Source of the DNA: Allobogoriella alba
Lineage (GTDB): Bacteria > Actinomycetota > Actinomycetes > Actinomycetales > Actinomycetaceae
Assembly: GCF_042665525.1 (NCBI RefSeq)
Contig: NZ_JBHTCQ010000001.1
Coordinates: 868,001 to 932,000, forward strand
Direction of reading: 5' to 3'
DNA length: 64,000 nucleotides
This document shows, piece by piece, positions 16,686 through 23,279 of this stretch. Positions within the stretch are counted from its first letter, which is position 1, and every line of letters starts with the position of its first letter. The notes below the pieces were generated by a model that did no database searches, was not told the DNA's origin, and worked only from the letters and a program-made list of their open reading frames with translations. Made by a program: the position numbers and the translations under genes.

Positions 16686-17188
16686 CGCGCATGACCGCCG
16701 AACGGACATCGGAGGGCAGCTTCCCCATGGAACGCAGCAGCGGGCCCGGGAACCGCCTCGCCACCGGGACCGGCCGGCAGCTCGAGCCACAGCGCGAACG
16801 CGAGGGCACGCTCGCCCACGTGGTCGAGACCCTGCTCGACAAGGGCCTGGTCCTCAACGCCGACATCATGGTCTCCGTCGCCGGGGTCGAGCTGCTCGGC
16901 ATCCGCATCCGCGCCGCGCTGGCCTCCTTCGACACCGCGGCGCGCTACGGGCTGGAGTTTCCGGCGGGCACCGACACGGGGACCGTCGCCTGGCGCGAGG
17001 CCATCGAGCCGAAGGAGACCTGCCCGAGCTGCGGCAAGACCGCCCCGACGGCGCAGCTCCTCGAGGAGTATTGCCCCTGGTGTGGGTGGCAGAGCGCCCG
17101 GGTGCTGCGCGGGGGCGAAGGCGGCGGTGAGAGCGACCGCCAGTTGACCGACGAGCAGGCGCAGCGGGCCGGCGACCGTGACGAGTGA
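16682..17188 (+). CDS. gvpJ: GvpJ-type gas vesicle protein with C-terminal zinc ribbon
   Basis: 168 residues if the GTG in the GTGA overlap is used; an ATG three codons later (16691) is an equally good start. Residues 43-92 are a GvpA/J shell-like segment ('TLAHVVETLLDKGLVLNADI', 'VAGVELLGIRIRAALAS'). After it comes a treble-clef-like pair of CxxC knuckles, Cys 114/117 (CPSC) and Cys 131/134 (CPWC), which looks like a zinc ribbon. The acidic tail follows. GvpJ proteins normally cap or strengthen the vesicle tips; the zinc knuckle is an addition whose partner is unknown. Confidence 0.85.
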   Translation: MTRMTAERTSEGSFPMERSSGPGNRLATGTGRQLEPQREREGTLAHVVETLLDKGLVLNADIMVSVAGVELLGIRIRAALASFDTAARYGLEFPAGTDTGTVAWREAIEPKETCPSCGKTAPTAQLLEEYCPWCGWQSARVLRGGEGGGESDRQLTDEQAQRAGDRDE

Positions 17189-18122
17189 GACCACCGTGAC
17201 GAACACCCGCGGCCTCGAGCCCACTCGCGACCCGCGCACCACACTGCCGGACCTGCTCGAGGTGCTCCTCAACAAGGGCGTCTACCTCGACCTCGACCTC
17301 ATCATCTCCGTCGCCGACATCCCGCTCATCGGGGTCAATCTGCGCGCGACGATCGCCGGCATCGAGACCATGCTCGAGCACGGGATGATGCGCGCCTGGG
17401 ACGAGCAGACGCGGGCCTGGGTGCGACGGTCGCTCTCCCGGAACGTCCCCCTCGCCGAGGGCGAGGACCTCGTCACCCGGATGGCGGGTGGTCACCGCCA
17501 GGAGGAGCCGTACGTCACCTGGCGCCCAGGCATCGTCTACCTGACCACGCACCGGCTGCTCGTCTGGCGCGCGGACCCGCGCGAGGTGCTCTGGCAGGCA
17601 AACCTGGCCGACGTCACCGATGTGAACCTACGGACCGAGCGCAGCGTCGGCGGCGAGGACCGCCGCCGGGTCGCGGTGACTACCTCGGCAGGGACGAGCG
17701 TGCTCTCCGCGGCGGCGCCGGACCGGCTGGCCGACATGGTCCGGCAGACCGCGGGCGTGGGGGAGCACACCGTGCCGCCGTCGTCCCCCGGGACCGCCCC
17801 GGCGCTGGAGGGGCGCGTCTGGTACCAGGAGGTGCTCGCCGGCGGAGCCACCTGGCGCGGCGGCACCTGCACCGTCTCGCGCACGGCCGGGCTCACCTGG
17901 CGCGGGACCCTGGACACCCGGCCCGCCGTCCGGTTGCGGCCCGAGGACATCGTCTCCGTCGACGTCGTCCGGGGTCGGTCACCCACCGGGCGGTCCGTGG
18001 TGCGCGTCCTCGGCCCGGGCGGTACCGTCCGGCTCGCCACCGACGACGACGCCCGCTGGGTCCGCGAGCTGCGGGCACTGAGCGGCGCGCCGTCGGCCCA
18101 GCGAGAAGGAGGCGCCGCATGA
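17178..18122 (+). CDS. GvpA/J/S-family protein fused to two PH/GRAM-like domains
   Basis: 314 residues. Residues 22-72 are a clear GvpA-family segment ('LPDLLEVLLNKGVYLDLDLI', 'IPLIGVNLRATIAGIE'). The rest, about 240 residues, is not gas-vesicle shell sequence. Residues of about 95-190 contain 'GIVYLTTHRLLVWRADPREV', a pattern of bacterial PH/GRAM-like folds. Residues of about 205-300 look like a second such unit ('LEGRVWYQEVLAGGATWRGG', 'RLRPEDIVSVDVVRG'). The GTG start overlaps the previous gene by 11 bp. By position it corresponds to gvpS of Streptomyces clusters, which lacks this extension as far as I know. The PH-like assignment is by pattern only. Confidence 0.78.
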   Translation: MTSETTVTNTRGLEPTRDPRTTLPDLLEVLLNKGVYLDLDLIISVADIPLIGVNLRATIAGIETMLEHGMMRAWDEQTRAWVRRSLSRNVPLAEGEDLVTRMAGGHRQEEPYVTWRPGIVYLTTHRLLVWRADPREVLWQANLADVTDVNLRTERSVGGEDRRRVAVTTSAGTSVLSAAAPDRLADMVRQTAGVGEHTVPPSSPGTAPALEGRVWYQEVLAGGATWRGGTCTVSRTAGLTWRGTLDTRPAVRLRPEDIVSVDVVRGRSPTGRSVVRVLGPGGTVRLATDDDARWVRELRALSGAPSAQREGGAA

Positions 18123-18442
18123 CGCTGAACGTCGACGAGAAGAGCCTGAAGAACGGCGTGCTCACCTTGGTGGTCACGCTCGTCGAGGTCATCGAGGAGT
18201 CGCTGGAGAGCCAGGCGCTGCGCCGAATCGAGGGCGGCGAGCTCACCGAGGAGGAGCAGGAGCGCCTCGGGCAGGCGCTGCTGGATCTCGAGGACGCGCT
18301 CGAGCAGATCAAGGACGACCACGGCCTGACCGAGTCGGTGGCGGACCTGCGCCGCGGCCTCGACGACGTCGTCGACGACGTCGTGGACAAGCTCGTCAAC
18401 CCCTCACGCTGGGCCGACGAGGCCGTCGGGGGCCGCGAGTGA
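18119..18442 (+). CDS. gvpK: Gas vesicle protein GvpK
   Basis: 107 residues. 'VDEKSLKNGVLTLVVTLVEV' at the N-terminus and 'LEDALEQIKDDHGLTESVAD' in the second half are typical of GvpK, an accessory assembly protein of helical, acidic character. The ATG overlaps the previous stop (ATGA), with AGAAGGAGG upstream, and the stop overlaps the GTG of the next gene. Confidence 0.93.
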   Translation: MTLNVDEKSLKNGVLTLVVTLVEVIEESLESQALRRIEGGELTEEEQERLGQALLDLEDALEQIKDDHGLTESVADLRRGLDDVVDDVVDKLVNPSRWADEAVGGRE

Positions 18443-19224
18443 GCGGCCCGGGCCTGTACGTCTACGCGATCACGGACGGCGCACCCGGAGAGCTCGGCAC
18501 CGGCCTCGACGGCGCCCCGGTTCGGCTCGTCACGCCCGCTGGCGGCCCGTCGGCTGTTGTGCACGAGCACGACGGAGGGCCCTACGAGGGGCCCGACGAC
18601 GACGTGCGGCGCTGGGTGGTCGAGCACAGCGACGTCGTCGACCGGGTCTGGCAGGGCGGGAGCACTGTGCTGCCCGTCAGCTTCAACGTCATCGTCGCCG
18701 CCGCCGAGGACGCACCCGCGCAACGGCGGCTGGAGGACTGGCTCGGCACGCATCAGGACCGGATCCGGGCGCGGCTCGCGGCGCTCGCGGGCCGGGTCGA
18801 GCTGCGCGTGGAGGTCGGGCTCGACCAGCGGCAGGTCGGAGAGGGGCACCCGGACCTCGAGGCGGCCCGCCGGGAGATGGCGGACCGTACGCCAGGTGTG
18901 CAGAGGCTACTGCGCAAGCGCCTGGAGCAGCGCGAGCGCGAGGTGGCTGACGCCCTCGCCGACGAGCTGTACCAGGACTACCGGCGGCGTCTGGCCCGCC
19001 TCAGCGAGGACCTCAGTGAGAACCGGGGCGCCCGGCCGGAACCCGGCACCGTGCCGGTTCTGTCCGTCTCGCTGCTCGTCCCGGCCGACGACGTCTCCGC
19101 CGTGGGCCGCGAGCTAGCCGCTATCCAGGACGAGCAGAGCGCCGCGCGTATCCGCTACCTCGGCCCCTGGCCGCCGTACTCCTTCGCCGAGCTCCCGGGG
19201 GTGGCCGGTCCGGCCGCCTCGTGA
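18439..19224 (+). CDS. gvpL: Gas vesicle protein GvpL/GvpF family (second copy)
   Basis: 261 residues. It begins 'GLYVYAITDG' and ends with the family signature 'GPWPPYSFAEL'; the central 'VLPVSFNVIV' is the second conserved block. It is a diverged paralogue of the gene at 15362, with a longer coiled-coil-like middle ('LLRKRLEQREREVADALADE'). It closes the gvp operon, 77 bp before tRNA-Arg. No gvpN or gvpC gene is present in this cluster. Confidence 0.93.
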   Translation: MSGPGLYVYAITDGAPGELGTGLDGAPVRLVTPAGGPSAVVHEHDGGPYEGPDDDVRRWVVEHSDVVDRVWQGGSTVLPVSFNVIVAAAEDAPAQRRLEDWLGTHQDRIRARLAALAGRVELRVEVGLDQRQVGEGHPDLEAARREMADRTPGVQRLLRKRLEQREREVADALADELYQDYRRRLARLSEDLSENRGARPEPGTVPVLSVSLLVPADDVSAVGRELAAIQDEQSAARIRYLGPWPPYSFAELPGVAGPAAS

Positions 19225-19301
19225 CCACTCTCACGGGCCGCGCGGGTTGGTCGGCCCTGACCCGGCGCGCTAGAGTCGTCCTCGGCCCAGCTCAGGGTCC
19301 T

Positions 19302-19374
19302 GCGCCCGTAGCTCAATGGATAGAGCATCTGACTACGGATCAGAAGGTTGGGGGTTCGAGTCCCTCCGGGCGCG
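19302..19374 (+). tRNA. tRNA-Arg (anticodon ACG), host gene of an integrated element
   Basis: The acceptor arms GCGCCCG (19302-19308) and CGGGCGC (19367-19373) pair, with discriminator G 19374. The anticodon stem TCTGA/TCAGA encloses the loop CTACGGA, giving anticodon ACG. The T-arm GGGGGTTCGAGTCCCTC is standard. CCA is not encoded. Its 3' half is repeated exactly at 22319, marking it as the attachment site of a mobile element; the tRNA itself remains intact. Confidence 0.97.
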
Positions 19375-19376
19375 CA
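19333..19376 (+). repeat. attL: 44-bp direct repeat within tRNA-Arg
   Basis: The sequence from CTACGGATCAG (anticodon loop) to GGGCGCGCA just past the acceptor end is identical to 22319-22362. The identity stops abruptly on both sides. The crossover site of tRNA integrases usually lies in the anticodon or T-loop, which fits. Confidence 0.93.
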
Positions 19377-19422
19377 CCAGCCAGAGGCCCACACATAGGC
19401 CGCTGACCCGCGACACAGACCG

Positions 19423-19460
19423 AAAGCCCCCAGCCGGACTAGGAACCGGCTGGGGCTTTT
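19423..19460 (+). terminator. Rho-independent terminator after tRNA-Arg
   Basis: Hairpin arms AAAGCCCCCAGCCGG and CCGGCTGGGGCTTTT surround a short loop, and the second arm ends in four T. It would stop transcription from tRNA-Arg and, in the other direction, from the integrase fragment. It lies inside the element. Confidence 0.75.
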
Positions 19461-19469
19461 CTCATCGCC

Positions 19470-19491
19470 CTCTCACAAGGGCTCTCACAAA
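19470..19491 (+). promoter_or_regulatory. Candidate integrase arm-type sites, left end
   Basis: Two direct copies, CTCTCACAAG (19470-19479) and CTCTCACAAA (19482-19491), lie between tRNA-Arg and the integrase fragment. The same decamer recurs near the right end. Such repeats are typical of the arm-type sites bound by the N-terminal domain of tyrosine integrases. No experimental support. Confidence 0.55.
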
Positions 19492-19527
19492 CGGCGGCCC
19501 TCGCACGGCACCAGCCGCCGGGGTCCG

Positions 19528-20001
19528 CTAGGAATCGGCCCCGGCTGCTGCTGCCGCCCTGCCCAGCGCCTGCGCTGCCGCCGTGAACTCGGCGGCCCGC
19601 GAGTGCGGGAGGTACGTCGAGAGGTGCACCTCCACCGTGTGGCCGAGCAGCGCCGCCGCGTCGGCCGGTGCTACGCCGACCTGGTGGAGCCAGAAGGCGA
19701 GCGAGTGCCGCACGCTGTGGAGCGTGATGCTCGGGACGCCAGCAGCCACGCACAGCCGCCGGAACCGGTCCGAGTAGACCTCCGGCCGCATGGGCTCGCC
19801 GAGCGCGTCCACGACCACGAGACGATCGCTCTCCAGGCACTCCCGGTACGCCGGACCGGCTGCGAGACGTTCGGCCGCCTGTGCCGCCTTGAGCGAGCGC
19901 AGGAGAGCCGCCGTGCCCGGGTGGATCGCCTCGAATGGCACCGTGCGCCGCCGCTGCTCCTCGCCCGACGACCTGGCCGCGTGCGTGGCGCTCCACCCCA
20001 C
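19528..20001 (-). pseudogene. Tyrosine site-specific integrase, C-terminal remnant
   Basis: The readable part is the catalytic C-terminus. It has the HxxR box (LHSVRHS), the second His in LLGHTVEVHLSTY and the nucleophile Tyr in that same segment. 'SDRFRRLCVAAG' is also typical of actinophage integrases. Homology starts at about RRRTVPF, near 19950; upstream of that the frame runs into antisense of a terminase fragment. About half of the usual 380-400 residues is missing, including the arm-binding domain and the first catalytic Arg. The gene is next to tRNA-Arg and oriented toward it, as in intact elements. Confidence 0.85.
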
Positions 20002-20296
20002 CGGCGGCCCGCTCGACCCCGAACCAGCTCGCCGCTACGTGATCGGGATGAACCTCGGCCTCAAGAACGACCGGACGGTGCTCGCGGTCTGCCACGGCGA
20101 GCCCGCCCCGCCCGCCCCGGACAGCCCGCCCGGCCGCCCGTCGTCGCCGCGTGTCGTGCTCGACCGCCTGCACGTGCTCGCGGGCCGCCGTGATGCGCCG
20201 GTCAGCCTGACGGACGTGGAGGCCGTGGCGTACGAGGCAGCCACCGCCTACCGTGCGCCGATCCGGCTGGACCCGTGGCAGGCCACCCGGTGGTCC
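19961..20296 (+). pseudogene. Phage terminase large subunit, nuclease-domain remnant
   Basis: The frame from 19961 encodes 'DLAACVALHPTGGPLDPEPA', then RRYVIGMNLGLKNDRT, then 'VLDRLHVLAGRR' and ends at IRLDPWQATRW. This order resembles the RNase-H-like nuclease region of actinophage terminases. The expected first acidic residue in the DLG position reads Asn (MNLG), and both protein ends are missing, so it is inactive. Beyond 20296 the frame becomes meaningless. It abuts the truncated integrase directly, which suggests one deletion removed everything between the two genes. Assignment is by pattern memory, with moderate certainty. Confidence 0.65.
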
Positions 20297-20394
20297 CGGG
20301 CTCGGGGAACGACCTCGCGCGCACGGGGTCGCGCTACTGGGAGCGGTGAGGGGCGGCGCACCCCGGCGGGAGGCATTCCGGTGGAGAATGTCAG

Positions 20395-20424
20395 TGGTCG
20401 GTTGCACGCTTCACGTAACCACCA
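20395..20424 (+). promoter_or_regulatory. Imperfect inverted repeat before two-gene cargo
   Basis: TGGTCGGTT (20395-20403) and AACCACCA (20417-20424) form an imperfect inverted repeat 16 bp before the ATG at 20441. A repressor-binding role, as in autoregulated toxin-antitoxin pairs, is a guess. Confidence 0.3.
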
Positions 20425-20440
20425 GTGAGAGGATGCCACC

Positions 20441-20641
20441 ATGACGCCACGGACGGTCCCCGTGTCCCGCGACGAGTTGGTCGCACGCCGAACGAAGATC
20501 CTCGACGGGCTGGGAACGTCGCTGGAAGAGTTCAGCAGGCGCGCTCGCGCCGGTTCGCTCTCGGGCGATGAGTGGTACGCAGCCGAGGATCTTGAGGAGA
20601 TCGGCTTCTTGCTCGCCGACGGCACGGATGACGACTTCTGA
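20441..20641 (+). CDS. Small antitoxin-like protein, first gene of a two-gene cargo
   Basis: 66 residues, acidic and helical, with 'SRDELVARRTKILDGLGTSL' and 'LSGDEWYAAEDLEEIGFLL'. Short proteins of this style occur widely in actinobacteria next to a larger partner and resemble antitoxins, but I cannot name a family. GAGAGG precedes the ATG. The gene overlaps the next one by 14 bp (20628-20641), so the two are coupled. The frame is intact, in contrast to the damaged genes around it. Confidence 0.7.
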   Translation: MTPRTVPVSRDELVARRTKILDGLGTSLEEFSRRARAGSLSGDEWYAAEDLEEIGFLLADGTDDDF

Positions 20642-21332
20642 CCTGGCAGAGCGGTCCCTCGCGTTCGCTCGCGAGGTTCAGGAACTCCTAGACGCGACCA
20701 TTCCCGGCGAGCGGACGATCGTCTCTGTCAAGCAAGATGATCGGTACTCGGTGCGCCCGGAGGGTGACTCAGCGAAGACCCGCGTGATTCCGTTGACCGT
20801 GAACGGGCAGCACCTCGCGCAGCTGAGCGTGCTGCTGCTTCAGGAACTCGACCGCACGGGCGAGTACCTGAAGACGACGCGGACCGACTTCCGGGTGCTC
20901 TCGACCCTCGACCGGACCCCGCTCGTTCGGCACGAGTACCGGGCGGACATGCACACGGACCCCATCGCGCACTGGCAGTTCCACGCCGAGCGGGGCTCGT
21001 TCTCCCACCTGCTCTCGATCGCACACGCGGCAGGTCGTGTAGAGAACCCTCACGACCTGTCGAACCTGCACCTGCCGGTCGGCGGGGAACGGTTCCGGCC
21101 CTGCCTTGAAGACCTGATCGAGTTCCTGATCCGAGACTGTGGCATCGATCATGTCCACGGCTGGGAGCGTGCTGTTCAGGCTGGCCGCGAGGCGTGGCGG
21201 CGTCGGCAGTTCCGAGCGTCTGTGCGAGACCTCCAGTCGGAGGCTGCCGCGACCTTGGCCGATTACGGCTGGAGGGTGGAGCCGCCTCCCGAGGTGCGTC
21301 CCGAGCACGTTGAGCCGTACCGGAAGTGGTAG
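20628..21332 (+). CDS. Uncharacterised 234-residue protein, partner of upstream small gene
   Basis: A soluble protein with no signal or membrane segment. Notable stretches are 'LLDATIPGERTIVSVKQDD', 'PLVRHEYRADMHTDPIAHWQ' (His/Asp-rich) and 'WRRRQFRASVRDLQSEAAAT'. I recognise no catalytic family with confidence. The ATG at 20628 lies inside the end of the previous gene, and the gene ends shortly before the convergent HIRAN remnant. Its coupling to a small acidic gene inside a mobile remnant makes a toxin-antitoxin or defence role conceivable, but nothing in the sequence proves it. Confidence 0.7.
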   Translation: MTTSDLAERSLAFAREVQELLDATIPGERTIVSVKQDDRYSVRPEGDSAKTRVIPLTVNGQHLAQLSVLLLQELDRTGEYLKTTRTDFRVLSTLDRTPLVRHEYRADMHTDPIAHWQFHAERGSFSHLLSIAHAAGRVENPHDLSNLHLPVGGERFRPCLEDLIEFLIRDCGIDHVHGWERAVQAGREAWRRRQFRASVRDLQSEAAATLADYGWRVEPPPEVRPEHVEPYRKW

Positions 21333-21345
21333 GCGACCGAGAGCG

Positions 21346-21854
21346 CTAGGCACTGCTGCGCACGAACCGGCGCAGCGGCTCGACCTTGGGCACGTCCACC
21401 CAGAGGACGATGGTGCTCGACGTCGTGCTCGAGCCCGTCACGCGGAACGCGTCACCGGGCAGTTGCGCGAGCAGCGGCGCGAGAGACGCCGCGCGGGCCG
21501 TCGAGAGGTAGCCGACGCGATGGCCCTTGCCGTAGGCCGCGACGGCGGAGGGGTCCGCCTCGTTGTCTGGCTCGGCGATGAGTAGATGCTCCCGGCCGCC
21601 GTACCTGGCGCGCTCGGCGTCGCTGACGGCGTACGCCGAGCCCTTGACCCGGGTGCGGGTGGTCAAGCGCCGACAGGTCCACGACCCGCAGAGCCGCCAC
21701 GTCCACGCGACGCCTGCGGACCTTGGCGGGGTCGACCCCCACGCGCCGCGGCACGACTCGCTCGACCGTGGCCAAGGGCTCGCGGCGAACAGGTGCGGGA
21801 CGCGCGGCGGGCTCGGCCAGTGAGCACCCGTCGTATCCGGTCGATTAGTCCCAT
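21346..21854 (-). pseudogene. HIRAN-domain protein gene, probably frameshifted
   Basis: Reading on the minus strand, a start with MGLIDRIRRVLTGRARRA lies at 21854. The continuation 'ATVERVVPRRVGVDPAKVRR' is in a second frame, and the C-terminal 106 residues (from 21666: TTRTRVKGSAYAVSD onward) are in a third. The last part has HIRAN-type features: 'LLIAEPDNEADPSAVAAYG' and GHRVGYLS. HIRAN domains bind damaged or 3'-ended DNA. The three-frame split suggests two indels in one original gene of about 170 residues. The C-terminal frame alone (21346-21666) could still be expressed. Confidence 0.55.
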
Positions 21855-21870
21855 GGGTCGGGAGCCGCGA

Positions 21871-22086
21871 TTAGAAGAAGACCGCCTTGCCGGGCTCGGC
21901 GACGCGAGCCGTGGCTAGGTTCCCGAAGTTCACGGCCACGGGTCCCTCGTCCGTCTTGAGTGTTATGACCTCGCCGCTCTTCATGTAGGCCGCGAGGGTG
22001 TCGGCGTCCAGGTCGCTGTGCCCGTCAAGGCGGAGTGACTGCTCCTTGCCGTCCTGGGCAGTCCGAAAATGCAGATTCTTCTTCAC
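21871..22086 (-). CDS. Small hypothetical protein of the integrated element
   Basis: 71 residues starting with GTG, with 'KKNLHFRTAQDGKEQSLRLD' and a C-terminal 'GPVAVNFGNLATARVAEPGK'. It could form a small beta-rich domain. Family unknown. The ribosome site is weak. It lies 17 bp upstream of the broken HIRAN gene on the same strand, so the two may once have been an operon. Confidence 0.5.
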   Translation of the reverse strand: MKKNLHFRTAQDGKEQSLRLDGHSDLDADTLAAYMKSGEVITLKTDEGPVAVNFGNLATARVAEPGKAVFF

Positions 22087-22183
22087 GTCTCGCTCTCGCC
22101 TTCACTCGGTGGGCGGCCGTCGTCGCCGATGCTGCGGACGGTATCTGCGCCCGCCCCTGTGCGTGGCAGGAATGGACGCCGAC

Positions 22184-22242
22184 CTCTCACGGTCTCTCAC
22201 AGACCTCTCACAAAGGGCGTCGGACGGCATCGGTTGTGAGAG
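22184..22242 (+). promoter_or_regulatory. Candidate integrase arm-type sites, right end
   Basis: Three direct copies of CTCTCAC lie at 22184-22190, 22194-22200 and 22205-22214 (the last as CTCTCACAAA), and one inverted copy, TTGTGAGAG, at 22234-22242. The same motif occurs near the left end. The 450-bp gene-free stretch from 22087 to 22540 contains these sites and attR and no other feature that I can see. Confidence 0.5.
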
Positions 22243-22318
22243 GACGAGACAGGGTGAGACGCCGTACGATCCGCAGAATCTCGCCAGAGACGGGACGAGA
22301 CCGGGCCGTTCGACTGCT

Positions 22319-22362
22319 CTACGGATCAGAAGGTTGGGGGTTCGAGTCCCTCCGGGCGCGCA
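22319..22362 (+). repeat. attR: 44-bp copy of the tRNA-Arg 3' half
   Basis: Identical to 19333-19376. The 5' half of the tRNA (acceptor and D-arm) is absent here, so this is not a functional tRNA but the chromosomal end of the integrated segment. Confidence 0.93.
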
Positions 22363-22540
22363 GCAACCGTCGGGAACCGACGCACCGGTGCGACTTCCCA
22401 TGGTGGCTTTCCCTCCTCCTGCCGGGTGCGCGAGCCGCACCGCCGGGGTCGAGCCGTCCGGAACCGGCTGCGAGATCCGCCTGTCGTGGCGGTGCGGCGG
22501 CTACGCTCTCCGCACATCGATACGCATGCCAGGGGGAGCC

Positions 22541-23236
22541 ATGACCACTTGTCGCCGCCGAGGACAGGGCAGCCGCATCCTGCCGCGCATCGCGGCCACC
22601 CCGCTCGCCCTGGTCGCAGCCGCCGCCCTTGCCGCGTGCGATGGCGCCGGCGGGGGTGAGGAGACGACGTCTCCGCCCGGGCCGAGCCCGACCGAGGAGG
22701 CCGAGCCCAGCCCGACGGAGGAGGCCGAGCCCAGCCCGACCGAGGAGGCCGAGCCCAGCCCGACCGAGGAGGCCGAGGCGAGCCACGGCATGGGCGAGCC
22801 GGTGGAGGCGGGCTTCCTGGAGGTGACGGTCGAGGACGTCGAGACGGGCGTCGGCGACATCGGCGGAACCGCACCTGAAGGGCAGTTCGTGGTCGTCCAC
22901 GTCACCGTGACGAACGTCATCGACAGGGAGCCGGACGACCTGAGCGGCCAGCTGCACTTCATGGCCGCAGACCAGGCGATCCTCGACGACGGGGGCGCGG
23001 TGACGCTCGGCAACGACGACCTGCTCTCCCTCCGCGAGGATGCGGCGGTCTTCTACGATCCGCTGATGCCCACGGACACGGTCGAAGGCGTGGTCATCTT
23101 CGACATCCCGGCGGGAAGCACCCCCGAGGCGCTCCTCCTGGGCTTCACACTCCAGGGCGTGCCCGACGACGTGATCCGTCAGATGCCCGACGAGGAGCTG
23201 GCGAACTCCTTCACGACGCGCGTGAACCTGTCCTGA
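22541..23236 (+). CDS. DUF4352-like exported lipoprotein with PSPTEEAE repeats
   Basis: 231 residues. The start at 22541 follows AGGGGGAG. The lipoprotein signal ends in the lipobox LAAC (Cys 33). A surface linker of four identical eight-residue PSPTEEAE units (residues 48-79) lifts a beta-sandwich domain off the membrane. The domain has 'GQFVVVHVTVTNVIDREPDD' and 'VEGVVIFDIPAGSTPEALLL', both typical of DUF4352/telokin-like proteins. Monocistronic, just outside the integrated element. Function unknown; such proteins are often cell-envelope factors. Confidence 0.8.
   Translation: MTTCRRRGQGSRILPRIAATPLALVAAAALAACDGAGGGEETTSPPGPSPTEEAEPSPTEEAEPSPTEEAEPSPTEEAEASHGMGEPVEAGFLEVTVEDVETGVGDIGGTAPEGQFVVVHVTVTNVIDREPDDLSGQLHFMAADQAILDDGGAVTLGNDDLLSLREDAAVFYDPLMPTDTVEGVVIFDIPAGSTPEALLLGFTLQGVPDDVIRQMPDEELANSFTTRVNLS
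22682..22777 (+). repeat. Four tandem 24-bp repeats encoding PSPTEEAE
   Basis: Four in-frame copies of a 24-bp unit based on CCCGACCGAGGAGGCCGAGC, nearly identical at nucleotide level. This makes length change by slippage likely. They encode the Pro/Glu-rich spacer of the lipoprotein. Confidence 0.9.
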
Positions 23237-23279
23237 GCGGGCTCCCTCCGGAGGCATCCACGCCTGGGAGAATGGCTGT

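Larger units (their letters stand above)
19333..22362. mobile_element. Decayed tRNA-Arg integrative element (about 3 kb, phage-related remnant)
   Basis: The segment is bounded by a perfect 44-bp direct repeat: the 3' half of tRNA-Arg on the left and a copy on the right. Inside lie the C-terminal half of a tyrosine recombinase next to the left end, a terminase fragment, an intact two-gene cargo, a frameshifted HIRAN-type gene and a small ORF. CTCTCACAAA-type direct repeats lie near both ends, as expected for integrase arm sites. The integrase lacks its N-terminal half, so the element cannot mobilise itself. Confidence 0.88.

Noticed and set aside
22261..22362. Second tRNA-Arg gene
   Set aside because: Only the 3' half is present; there is no D-arm or 5' acceptor strand, so it is an attachment-site copy.
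22684..22777. CRISPR or satellite array
   Set aside because: The repeats are adjacent, in frame and encode PSPTEEAE units of a lipoprotein; there are no spacers.
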